From Ignavibacteriaceae bacterium (GTDB lineage: Bacteria; Bacteroidota; Ignavibacteria; Ignavibacteriales; Ignavibacteriaceae), in NCBI GenBank assembly GCA_023231105.1, contig JALNWB010000004.1:1-55777 (forward strand): 55,777 bases of DNA. The letters run 5' to 3'. Below the pieces are notes generated by a model. The model made no database searches. It worked only from the letters and a program-made list of their open reading frames with translations, and had not been told where the DNA came from. Numbering within the stretch: the stretch's first letter is position 1; every line of letters begins with the position of its first letter. The translations under genes were made by a program, and so were the position numbers. Below, in pieces: positions 1 through 8,285 of this stretch.

Positions 1-598
1 ACTCGGGAAAATAATTGAAAAGGTTACAAAAAAATCTTTAGACAAATTTTGTTCCGATGAAATATTTCTTCCACTTGGTATGACGGAAACATTTTTCAAT
101 CCGCCTAAAGAATTTAGAAGCAGATGCGCCCCGACTGAAAATGATACGTATTGGAGAAAGCGCTTACTTATCGGTGAAGTGCATGATGAAGCCTCAGCCA
201 TGCTGGGCGGCGTTGCGGGGCATGCGGGACTTTTTTCCACCGCAGATGATATTGCAAAACTGCTGCAAATGCTTTTACAAAAAGGGATGTATCAAGGGAA
301 ACAATATATCAAACCTTCCACAGTTGAACTGTTTATCAAAAAACAATCGGATCAAAGTTCACGCGCGCTTGGGTGGGATACTAAAGTTAGTGAAGGTTAT
401 TCTTCTGCCGGTAATTTATTTTCCGATCTTTCATATGGACATACCGGCTATACCGGCACGTCTGTATGGACCGACCCGACAAGAAATCTCTTTGTAATTT
501 TATTAACTAACCGCGTTTACCCTACACGTGAAAATACAAAGCTAATTAAACTCCGCCCGGTAATTCATAATGAAATTATTAAAGCATTAAAAAAGTAA
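1..598 (+). CDS. Serine hydrolase, beta-lactamase family (C-terminal part)
   Basis: The reading frame is open from the left edge (first full codon at base 2) to the TAA at 596-598, so the N-terminus with the catalytic SxxK lies outside the window. The visible part has the family phrase PLGMTET just after the edge and a GHTGYTG segment near base 437, which corresponds to the KTG/HTG box of class C beta-lactamase-like hydrolases. The stretch MLGGVAGHAGLFSTADDIAK is also characteristic of this family. Members hydrolyse peptide, ester or beta-lactam bonds, usually in the periplasm; the substrate here cannot be inferred. It may be an esterase or D-aminopeptidase rather than a resistance enzyme. 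An ATG at base 80 is internal and is not the true start. Confidence 0.85.
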   Translation, partial: LGKIIEKVTKKSLDKFCSDEIFLPLGMTETFFNPPKEFRSRCAPTENDTYWRKRLLIGEVHDEASAMLGGVAGHAGLFSTADDIAKLLQMLLQKGMYQGKQYIKPSTVELFIKKQSDQSSRALGWDTKVSEGYSSAGNLFSDLSYGHTGYTGTSVWTDPTRNLFVILLTNRVYPTRENTKLIKLRPVIHNEIIKALKK

Positions 599-627
599 AA
601 TTTATTTTAAAGAAACATTAAACGTAG

Positions 628-927
628 ATGAAACACTTTCTTATTCTCATTACTTATAAAGTTGATTTGACCATTATTGATTCTCTCCTTGCACAGCATA
701 GAGAATTCTTACAAACCGGTTACGATAAAAATTTACTGTTGATGTCGGGACCGGAAAACCCCCGCACCGGAGGAGTGGTTATTGCAAAAGCAAATTCTTT
801 GGAAGAGATAAAAACATTTTTTCAAAATGATCCTTATTATAAAAATGATGCCGTTGATTACGATTTTAGGGAATTCAATCCGGTAAAGTATCAGCAGGTT
901 TTAACTGATTGGATTATAGGGAAATAA
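628..927 (+). CDS. YciI-like protein
   Basis: A 99-residue protein with the compact alpha/beta ferredoxin-like layout of the YciI family: an N-terminal strand (HFLILITYKV), an H-R pair around residues 24-25, the phrase MSGPENPRTGGVVIAKA, and a C-terminal DYDFREFNPV segment. YciI proteins are small cytoplasmic proteins proposed to be enzymes, with a conserved His/Asp pair, but their reaction is mostly unknown. It starts 29 bases after the upstream hydrolase and may be cotranscribed with it. It converges on the next gene across a perfect palindrome at 935-961. Confidence 0.75.
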   Translation: MKHFLILITYKVDLTIIDSLLAQHREFLQTGYDKNLLLMSGPENPRTGGVVIAKANSLEEIKTFFQNDPYYKNDAVDYDFREFNPVKYQQVLTDWIIGK

Positions 928-934
928 ATAATTT

Positions 935-961
935 GTAACGCAGATTAATAATCTGCGTTAC
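935..961. repeat. Perfect 27-base palindrome between convergent genes
   Basis: The 13-base arms 935-947 and 949-961 are exact reverse complements around a single central base. It fills most of the gap between the YciI-like gene and the convergent T9SS gene. It may serve as a bidirectional transcription stop, although no long T-run follows on the plus strand. It may also belong to the same class of dispersed palindromes as those at 2662, 49023 and 53271. Confidence 0.7.
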
Positions 962-967
962 GTAAAG

Positions 968-2488
968 CTATTTTAATAAAATTGTTTTAATTATTTTTTG
1001 ATAGCTGCCTGCTATCATTTGAATAAAGTAAACTCCTCCGGAAAGGAGGTTACCTTCTTGGTCTTTTCCGTTCCATTGAACAGTGTGTTCTCCGGCAGAA
1101 AGATTTTCTTCCACTAATGTTGTTATTTCTTTCCCTAAAATATTATAGATTTTTATTGAAGTAGTAATTGATCGGCTTAATGTAAAACTAACGGTTGTTG
1201 TTGGATTAAACGGATTAGGATAATTTTGGTATAATTCGAACGTTGTAACAGTATTGTGTTTGTCATCTATTAATGTAATAGTTGTATCGCCATAAACTGT
1301 CCCATTTATTACAGCGCCAACGAGACCACTATAATAAAATTCTCCCGTCTGACTTGTAAGTCCCATCCCTCTGGAATAATTATAAGTGGAATTTGTCAAG
1401 TCAGGGTATAAAGAATATTGAATTTCATTATAACTTTTATCGTCAAAAAGATAACTAAAACCATGAAATGCGGAAGAGAAAGTGTCCCCTAAGCAAACAC
1501 TAAATTTAATTTTACGAACCGCGATAGAATCAAGATAATTCCAACTCATAACATTCCCATCAGCAATGCTATCAAACCTTTCAAAAATAGTTCCTTTACC
1601 AGGATATGGTCCTCCAGATTTTTGAAAGGCAATCACTTTGTAAATATTATTGTCCGGCATCAAAGTATCACCAATAACTGATTTAACTGTTATCGTTTCG
1701 AATACACCTTCATGTCCTTTATACTTCCAAAAATCACCTATATGTAACGGGTAAAATTCACGCCAATCAACTTTTTGTTTTTTTACAAGCAAATTACCAG
1801 ATGTGGTACTATTTAATATTCCACCAAAAAAGTTACCTACCAGTGTTTCCTCATACGAATAGACTCTTCCCTTATAATAAGTCATCCCAAAATTTTCAGT
1901 AACTGTTTCTACCCGTTCATACCAGCTGTCTTTATTATACAGATAAAAATCTATTGCTTGTAAAGTATCACCAAAACCGACGACCGTATATTTGTCACCA
2001 ACTTCCCAATAGCGGTCGGGATACGGTGAAACAAAACGCTCGCCAATTCCTTTACTGAAATCATAACGTAGCCGGTCTGTGCCATCGAAGAAATAATAAA
2101 CATTACCGGAAGAATCAATTCTTTGCAATTCACAGCTATCGGCACGTTGTATGCTGTTGGCGCAAACTTGCGCAATAATTTTCTTATATGTATAATTTCC
2201 GATAACCGAATCGCCTGTTACTTCCTTAGCAAGAGAATATTTCAACGAACGTTTTTCGTCCATAAACGTTGCTGTATCTACTTCTAGATATTCCCAAAAG
2301 TCACCGGTTTTTAACGGATAAAAATCAGCGTTCTTGTTTTTGTTTATAGTGATAGCTTGTTCGATTTTTTGGAATACCGGCCTATCCTTATCAAATTTAA
2401 TATTTGGGAGGTAGCTTCGGTATGTTGTTTGGGCATCAACTAAAATGGTTAGGGATAATAATATCGTTACAACTAATATAAATTTTAT
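968..2488 (-). CDS. Secreted T9SS-sorted protein with duplicated domain; no normal start codon
   Basis: The C-terminal ~85 residues form a T9SS type A sorting domain: NYPNPFNPTTTVSF, then YNILGKEI, GEHTVQWNG and a final TILLK. The protein would be exported and surface-attached. The first in-frame ATG is at 2263, but coding sequence clearly continues upstream: a hydrophobic signal-like stretch (KFILVVTILLSLTILVDAQ) lies at about 2485-2429 and the frame is open back to a stop at 2552-2554. No ATG, GTG or TTG occurs in that extension; an ATA codon at 2488-2486 stands exactly where a start would be expected. Two similar modules follow, each opening with FYPL..GDFW.Y, one just upstream of 2263 and one at about 1725-1755. 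Function unknown. It is either ATA-initiated or has lost its start. Confidence 0.7.
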   Translation of the reverse strand: MKFILVVTILLSLTILVDAQTTYRSYLPNIKFDKDRPVFQKIEQAITINKNKNADFYPLKTGDFWEYLEVDTATFMDEKRSLKYSLAKEVTGDSVIGNYTYKKIIAQVCANSIQRADSCELQRIDSSGNVYYFFDGTDRLRYDFSKGIGERFVSPYPDRYWEVGDKYTVVGFGDTLQAIDFYLYNKDSWYERVETVTENFGMTYYKGRVYSYEETLVGNFFGGILNSTTSGNLLVKKQKVDWREFYPLHIGDFWKYKGHEGVFETITVKSVIGDTLMPDNNIYKVIAFQKSGGPYPGKGTIFERFDSIADGNVMSWNYLDSIAVRKIKFSVCLGDTFSSAFHGFSYLFDDKSYNEIQYSLYPDLTNSTYNYSRGMGLTSQTGEFYYSGLVGAVINGTVYGDTTITLIDDKHNTVTTFELYQNYPNPFNPTTTVSFTLSRSITTSIKIYNILGKEITTLVEENLSAGEHTVQWNGKDQEGNLLSGGVYFIQMIAGSYQKIIKTILLK

Positions 2489-2661
2489 TAGAAGATTTTG
2501 CGATCTGTTTGTTAAGAGGTTATACGGTTTGAAAAAGTTAGGATTGATACCTTACCTAGAAAATATTTCCAATTTACTATGAAAGACCATATGCGCTCTT
2601 TAAGTCTTTTTAATCAAATTAAACATAAACTTGTTCCAGTTCATTTAATAACATCGAAACA

Positions 2662-2694
2662 AAATCTCCAACGTTTTGAAAACGTTGGAGATTT
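2662..2694. repeat. Perfect 33-base palindrome, possible terminator
   Basis: The 16-base arms 2662-2677 and 2679-2694 are exact reverse complements around one central G. It lies 50 bases downstream of the end of the 1376-residue protein gene (minus strand). Read on the minus strand it is followed by a T-rich stretch (TTTTGTTT), so it could terminate that transcript. The long perfect stem also fits a dispersed palindromic repeat. The rest of the gap 2555-2744 shows no gene. Confidence 0.7.
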
Positions 2695-2744
2695 CATTCA
2701 AAGTATCTTTTTCTGCCAACTACCAACTGGCGACTGATCACAGA

Positions 2745-5700
2745 TCATTTCATCAAAATCAATTTCTTTGTTTGGCTAAATTCACCAGCTTCAATTTTAT
2801 AGAAATAAACGCCGCTTGCTAATCTACTTGCATTAAAGGTTACCTGATGCACACCAACAGATTGAACTTCGTTCACTAAGGTAACAACCAACTCGCCAAC
2901 GTTGTTATAAACCTTCAGCGTAACTTTTTCTTCTTTCGGCAAAGCATATTTTATTATAGTTGAAGGATTGAACGGATTAGGATAATTCTGCGCAAGTTCA
3001 AATTGTGTCGGGATCGTTTCATTTTCAACTCCAACAAGACCTTCTTGAATTTTCAAATTATCAATTGTCCATCCCCAGCCGTCAACAAATTGATCGGCGA
3101 ATAATCTAAACCGGATTAAAACTTCATCGCCGACATTAAAATGATCACGCAAATTAACCGTATGCGTTCTGAACATACCGGGAGTTCCGCTTGCATTTGC
3201 ATTAAAAGCCGTTGACCAAGCTGCATCGCTTCTGCAATCATATCCGGGAAGTAATGGAATCCATTCTCCACCTTTAGAGGCTTCGACAATAACATAATCC
3301 CAAAAATTACTATCACCAAAAACCGATCCCGGATCACCAGGTTCTACAAGGGCAATATCATCATATTGTAGTGTTGCGTTTGTTGCTGCAACAACGATTG
3401 GAATTCGGAGTGTATAAATCAAATCCTTATTAGTTCCATAAGGGTGAGCGCTATTAATCGCTCCATTTGAAAATCCCGCTGCAGTATTGACTGTTAAGTC
3501 GCCGGAGAAATCTGTTGTGGCTGAATTAAAATCATTTACATAACCATTACGCGCGGTTAATATTTCTATCAAATTAACTGAAACCAAACCGGACTTATAA
3601 GCCTTTCCATCCTTATACGCAACAAGTTGGAATTTCTTGACACCGGTTCCGGAATATGAAACTACTAATGCAGTATCTATAATTGAAGAACTTCTAAAAG
3701 TTACCTGTTTAACTCCTTCAATAAAAACTTGTGTGGAATCATAAGCAGAGCGGAGTGATGCGTTAATTACAATTCCATTTTTCCCTTGATAAACATTCCC
3801 GTTTATTCTTGGTGAAAGCGTAACCGCTAAAGGAGTATAATTTGCTAACTCAGGTAAAGCAACAGACCAAATTCCTCTTCCGTGAGTAGCCACCACAACT
3901 TCATCGTCAACAATTTTCATATCCCAAACAGAAGCTGCCGGAAATCCGTTATTTGAATAATGCCATGAAACACCGTTATCAGTCGATTCAATAATACCAA
4001 TTTCAGTTCCCGCCCAAATAATGTTTGGATTGAATGGCATTACTTGCACACAATAAGTTGCAACATCAGGGAAACCGTTCGTGCTCGTGGTAGAAGAAGC
4101 AAACCCGGTAATATCTGTCCAAACTTCGCCGTAATTTGTAGTACGCAAAATTTTTGGTGCGCCTTGGTACGAGAAAGTTGCATATGCCGTAGCCGGATCA
4201 GTAGGGTTAGTATCTAAGCCGGTTAACAATCCCATGGATTGAGAATAATTATTTGTTGCGGTAAAACTTAAACCGCCATCTTTGGAAACCTGAATCTTTC
4301 CATCCGAACTCATATAAATTCCAGCCCAAACAACTTGCGGAGTAGCAGTTGAAATAGTTACTTGAGCAAAAGTAATATATCCACCGTTTTGGAAAGAAGT
4401 AGTGAGTGGAGTTAACACCCAATTTTCAGCAAAGTTATCTGAACGATAAACACCGTTTCTACTAATAACAAAAAGTAAATCGGGGTCTTGTTTTGAACCG
4501 GCAATTTTCGTAATAAAAGGAGAATTAGTAGAATTTCCTAAATCATCAAATCCCTTATTCGGAGTTTCAGATGTTTTCCAGCCATCAACAGTTCTTGATA
4601 AGCTGTTGTATTGAGATCCTCCGATCATTTTTAATGGGTCTTTCGGATTCCAAACAACTTCAAACCCGTCGCCACCGATAACAAAATTATATTTTGTTGC
4701 CGCATTTGCATTCCCTTGAGTTGCATCGGAAACCCATGTGCCGTTATCTTGTGTTCCGCCAAAGTATGCTTGAGCGCCGGTCATTTTATCAACGCCATAA
4801 AATTGCGTTGTATTATATCCGCTATTTCCCACTTCGTTAAAAGTAGTTCCGCCATCTAATGAAAGTGCAACGCCTCCGTCATTTCCGTTAATGAATTTGA
4901 ATGATTTGGTTGATTCATCCATCGGGACACAAACAATGTTATGCTGATCGGGATGAACATAAGCTTGCGAACCTGTATACCTTCGATATGCATCGGAGAT
5001 AGGTGTGGAGACCTTCAATAGAGAAGGAAACTCACCAACATTAATTCTCAACCACGCATTAGGTAATGTTGCAGGATTCCACGTTGTACCGGTGGCTTTT
5101 CTAAGGAGTACCACAAAATTGTTCTTATATTTTATCCCGTTGGTTTTTGCAATGCTGTCGTTGGGTGTAGCAGCATTATATGTTATATTATGAAAATGAA
5201 TTTTATCCCCACTTAAAGATGAAACATCAAATCCACCGCTCTTATTAGCATCTTGAAAAGATACCATCAATTGGCGATTCGAACTTATATCCCAGGCTTC
5301 AAAGGGAACATCCACATAATTTTGATAATCCATCGTGGTGTTAATAAACCTCGCGGCTTTTTGACCTTTTCCAGGACCAAATCTTAGTTCAACATTATAA
5401 AGATCAGAAGACAAAAGCAAATTAGTTTTCCAATAATCATTCCCAGTTCCGACCCCACCATTTTCGAAAGGTAGCCCACCCGGTACAAAAGAAAATTTCA
5501 CCTCCATACTGTCTTTTTCAGTTGATGATATTCCTACTATGGGTGTTCCTATTGAAATTACTAACTTCCATAAATCAATACCACCAACATAAACTAAGTT
5601 TGCGTCATACGGATTAACTGCAATCGTGTTATCATACCAACCTTGCCCACCGAGCCAATCTATTATTGTTCCTGATGTTTCTTTGATTTCAGTCCAGTTT

Positions 5701-6875
5701 GTTCCACCATTAATGGTTCCAAAGAGAGAAGAACCCGAACCCAGATCTGATGAGACATAAAGCTTTGAAGTATCCGAGGGAGCGATTGCAATTTCCATTC
5801 TTGAACCGTTCAAGTTTTTGTTATCGGTGTCAAACCAAGAATTTCCCGCATCGAATGATTTAAGAACGCCTTTACCATTTGATGTCGCATAAAGCGTGTT
5901 AAAATTCAACGGATTAGAAATAACTTGATCAATATTTGCTACCGAAGAAGTTTTCGTCCAGGAATTTCCTCCATCAATTGATTTAAAAATTCCTGTACCG
6001 GTTCCCGCAACGATGACATTCTCATTGTTTGGATCAACAACTAACCTATTTACATAAGAAAAGTCTTTATTACTTGTTGTAGCAGGAAGTTGGGTCCAGG
6101 TTTCTCCCCGGTCGGTTGACTTGAAAATTCCGTTCCCGGCAATTGCGTCTGCATTGTAAAATCCTTCTCCCGTACCGGCATATAACACATTTCTATTCGA
6201 TTGAGATTGAGCAATTGCAGTAGTTGCTAAATTCGGCAATTCATCTGTAAGTTGATGCCAAGAAGTTCCAGCATTAGTGGTTTTCCAAATACCGCCACCA
6301 ACAGAACCGGCGAACCATGTGTTTTTAGTTGCGTCGTCAGGATCAACAACAATTCCTCTGGTTCTTCCTCCAACATTTGCCGGTCCCCGTTCAATCCAAT
6401 TTAAGTTCGCTATTTTGTTTAATGATTTGTTGGAACTCACCATTTTTTTCAACTCTATAAATTTATAATTAGGTTGATATGTTGGTTCGGCTTGGCCAGA
6501 TCTCGTACGAATCATTTTTTGAACTTTAGCGAACATATCGGGCATATCAGATTTATTGTAATTTTTCATCCTGTTTTTACGGTTGGAAACAATTTTGTTT
6601 CTGACCGATGCGCGAGAAGACCCGGTACTTTTTATGCTTTCAGATTCATGTTTTGCAGCAAGTAACTCCCCCTTTACTTTTAGGTTGATGGTGTTTTTAA
6701 TCTTCGAAGTTGAGGATTCACCTACTTTTGTATTTTGACTTGTACCAAGAGTAGCTCCATTTTTGTTAACGGAACTCTCTTTATGTTGATAATCAATTCC
6801 ATCAAACAAAAAAAATGCAATAACTAACGAGATGCTAACAAGTGAAAGAAGAGTTAATTTTTTTTTCATAACCAT
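2745..6875 (-). CDS. Giant exported BNR/VPS10-type beta-propeller protein with T9SS sorting domain
   Basis: A 1376-residue protein. An N-terminal hydrophobic segment (about residues 5-25) serves as signal sequence and is followed by a low-complexity Ser/Lys-rich linker. From about residue 158 (WIERGPANVGGRTRG) come repeated propeller blades with Asp-box-like motifs such as FKSTDRGETW, FKSIDGGNSW and LKSFDAGNSW. This is the sortilin/BNR-like architecture common in secreted Bacteroidota proteins. Residues ~438-622 interrupt the propeller with an unrelated domain (see findings). A region around 1180-1290 looks like a beta-sandwich, and the last ~82 residues are a T9SS sorting domain (NYPNPFNPSTIIKYALP to KKLILMK). 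The start may instead be the second ATG at 6869. Substrate unknown; sialidase activity should not be assumed from Asp boxes alone. Confidence 0.85.
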   Translation of the reverse strand: MVMKKKLTLLSLVSISLVIAFFLFDGIDYQHKESSVNKNGATLGTSQNTKVGESSTSKIKNTINLKVKGELLAAKHESESIKSTGSSRASVRNKIVSNRKNRMKNYNKSDMPDMFAKVQKMIRTRSGQAEPTYQPNYKFIELKKMVSSNKSLNKIANLNWIERGPANVGGRTRGIVVDPDDATKNTWFAGSVGGGIWKTTNAGTSWHQLTDELPNLATTAIAQSQSNRNVLYAGTGEGFYNADAIAGNGIFKSTDRGETWTQLPATTSNKDFSYVNRLVVDPNNENVIVAGTGTGIFKSIDGGNSWTKTSSVANIDQVISNPLNFNTLYATSNGKGVLKSFDAGNSWFDTDNKNLNGSRMEIAIAPSDTSKLYVSSDLGSGSSLFGTINGGTNWTEIKETSGTIIDWLGGQGWYDNTIAVNPYDANLVYVGGIDLWKLVISIGTPIVGISSTEKDSMEVKFSFVPGGLPFENGGVGTGNDYWKTNLLLSSDLYNVELRFGPGKGQKAARFINTTMDYQNYVDVPFEAWDISSNRQLMVSFQDANKSGGFDVSSLSGDKIHFHNITYNAATPNDSIAKTNGIKYKNNFVVLLRKATGTTWNPATLPNAWLRINVGEFPSLLKVSTPISDAYRRYTGSQAYVHPDQHNIVCVPMDESTKSFKFINGNDGGVALSLDGGTTFNEVGNSGYNTTQFYGVDKMTGAQAYFGGTQDNGTWVSDATQGNANAATKYNFVIGGDGFEVVWNPKDPLKMIGGSQYNSLSRTVDGWKTSETPNKGFDDLGNSTNSPFITKIAGSKQDPDLLFVISRNGVYRSDNFAENWVLTPLTTSFQNGGYITFAQVTISTATPQVVWAGIYMSSDGKIQVSKDGGLSFTATNNYSQSMGLLTGLDTNPTDPATAYATFSYQGAPKILRTTNYGEVWTDITGFASSTTSTNGFPDVATYCVQVMPFNPNIIWAGTEIGIIESTDNGVSWHYSNNGFPAASVWDMKIVDDEVVVATHGRGIWSVALPELANYTPLAVTLSPRINGNVYQGKNGIVINASLRSAYDSTQVFIEGVKQVTFRSSSIIDTALVVSYSGTGVKKFQLVAYKDGKAYKSGLVSVNLIEILTARNGYVNDFNSATTDFSGDLTVNTAAGFSNGAINSAHPYGTNKDLIYTLRIPIVVAATNATLQYDDIALVEPGDPGSVFGDSNFWDYVIVEASKGGEWIPLLPGYDCRSDAAWSTAFNANASGTPGMFRTHTVNLRDHFNVGDEVLIRFRLFADQFVDGWGWTIDNLKIQEGLVGVENETIPTQFELAQNYPNPFNPSTIIKYALPKEEKVTLKVYNNVGELVVTLVNEVQSVGVHQVTFNASRLASGVYFYKIEAGEFSQTKKLILMK

Positions 6876-6897
6876 GCCCTAATTATTTTTTTGTGAA

Positions 6898-7323
6898 TTA
6901 TTCTTTAATTTTTTGTTTCGTTTTAACGTCAAAAAAATACCCGAGTTTATCCATACTTTGATCATTTTTTTTTACTGTGCCGGGGAATTTCTGAACATTT
7001 ATTTTATAACGACCGTCCCACTTAACTGATCCATGATTTATAAAATCCTCATGAATTATCACTTGCTTCTCTTTTTCATAAATAAAAAACTTTATCGCAG
7101 TTTCAGTCGGTGATTTGCTTCGACTTGAGACTAAATAAAATTCTTTTGTTTCGTTTTCTTGTATAGTGATAGAATCGCCATATTTTTCTTTTGCTAATTC
7201 ACTTACCTGTTGGTGATCATTAATTTGAGGATTAGCAGATCGATCTGACTTGGTACAATTTGGTGGTACACACGAATTCACAAGAAACAGCACAAAGAAA
7301 AGATATAAAACCATTGCCTTCAT
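6898..7323 (-). CDS. Small putative lipoprotein
   Basis: A 141-residue protein with a short signal peptide ending in a lipobox, LVNSC, cysteine 18 being the predicted lipidated residue. The mature part is polar and lysine-rich and probably forms a small beta domain. I do not recognise the family. It ends 22 bases before the start of the giant propeller protein on the same strand, so the two may be cotranscribed. The 121 bases upstream (7324-7444) show no gene and may hold its promoter. Confidence 0.65.
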   Translation of the reverse strand: MKAMVLYLFFVLFLVNSCVPPNCTKSDRSANPQINDHQQVSELAKEKYGDSITIQENETKEFYLVSSRSKSPTETAIKFFIYEKEKQVIIHEDFINHGSVKWDGRYKINVQKFPGTVKKNDQSMDKLGYFFDVKTKQKIKE

Positions 7324-7444
7324 TTACAAATTTTAATTGTGCATTAAACATAAATATTATTTGTATTATTTCAAACTTAGTAAAATGAAAGAACAAAAGC
7401 GAAAAAAAATATAACCGCGATTTTCATAACCCCTCCAATTTAGT

Positions 7445-7852
7445 TTAAAGCCTTGGATTTTTAGCAGCCCAATCTTTTATGTAATCTATGGTTGTGGTTG
7501 TTGTAGCTCCGGGGGTAAACAACTCGCCCACACCGAGTTCTTTTAATTTCTTAATATCTTCTTCGGGAATAATTCCGCCGCCGGTTAAAAGAACATCGTT
7601 CATTCCCTTTTCTTTCATCAAAGTAAGAATTTTGCGAAAGATCGTCATGTGAGCGCCGGAAAGAATACTAATGCCGATAGCGTCAACATCCTCTTGCAAA
7701 GCGGCTTCAACTATCATTTCGGGAGTCTGCCGCAAACCGGTATAAATAACTTCCATTCCGGCATCGCGTAATGCGGCGGCAATAACTTTTGCTCCGCGGT
7801 CATGACCGTCAAGTCCGGCTTTTGCAATTAACACTCTGATCTTTCTTTCCAT
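7445..7852 (-). CDS. Methylmalonyl-CoA mutase-type B12-binding subunit (stand-alone)
   Basis: A 135-residue cobalamin-binding domain matching the C-terminal domain of methylmalonyl-CoA mutase. The DxHxxG signature is LDGHDRG (D15, H17, G20), H17 being the residue expected to coordinate cobalt. The SxL element (SILSGAH) and GGG (TGGGIIPEED) follow. In two-part mutases this chain pairs with a separate catalytic subunit to isomerise methylmalonyl-CoA and succinyl-CoA, or related acyl-CoAs. No catalytic subunit is encoded in this window. Its minus-strand neighbours (HIT protein, PLP enzyme, kdsB) are not obviously linked metabolically. Confidence 0.9.
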   Translation of the reverse strand: MERKIRVLIAKAGLDGHDRGAKVIAAALRDAGMEVIYTGLRQTPEMIVEAALQEDVDAIGISILSGAHMTIFRKILTLMKEKGMNDVLLTGGGIIPEEDIKKLKELGVGELFTPGATTTTTIDYIKDWAAKNPRL

Positions 7853-7866
7853 AAAATAAACTCCGA

Positions 7867-8280
7867 TTAAAAAAGAATAGCTGATTTAATTTTTTCCGCG
7901 ATCAAATTCATTTCACCGTTACCATATTTTTTCAAATCCATTTTAAACTTGTACCCGTCGGTTTCAAAGCGAGGAATAATATGAAAATGGCAATGAAAGA
8001 CCGATTGCCCCGCCGCCCTTCCGTTATTTGATAAAATGTTATATCCATCCGCCTGAAGTCCATGCACAACTCCTTTAGTAAGCTGCTGAACCACTGAAAA
8101 TATTTCACCGAAAAGATCGTTGGGAACGTCTAGAAAATTTTCATAATGCGTTTTCGGAATTACAAGTGAATGTCCAACATTGAAAGGATTAATATCGAGA
8201 AAAGAAATTATATTTTCATCTTCAAACAGAATTTCTGCTTTTTCTTTTCTTTCCACGATATCACAAAAGATACATTGCAT
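7867..8280 (-). CDS. HIT family nucleotide hydrolase
   Basis: A 137-residue protein of the histidine triad family, which hydrolyses or transfers nucleotides from substrates such as AMP-NH2 or dinucleoside polyphosphates in the cytoplasm. The triad is H96, H98 and H100 in HCHFHIIPR; the central-to-last histidines act on the alpha-phosphate. An N-terminal CxxC (C3, C6) together with H45 suggests the zinc site found in many bacterial HIT proteins. It lies between the B12-binding gene (14-base gap) and the PLP enzyme gene (5-base gap) and is probably cotranscribed with them. Confidence 0.92.
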   Translation of the reverse strand: MQCIFCDIVERKEKAEILFEDENIISFLDINPFNVGHSLVIPKTHYENFLDVPNDLFGEIFSVVQQLTKGVVHGLQADGYNILSNNGRAAGQSVFHCHFHIIPRFETDGYKFKMDLKKYGNGEMNLIAEKIKSAILF

Positions 8281-8285
8281 AAAGA

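Noticed and set aside
2745..6875. Sialidase
   Set aside because: Asp-box-like repeats occur in many propellers; no sialidase active-site arginine triad or tyrosine pattern was recognised.
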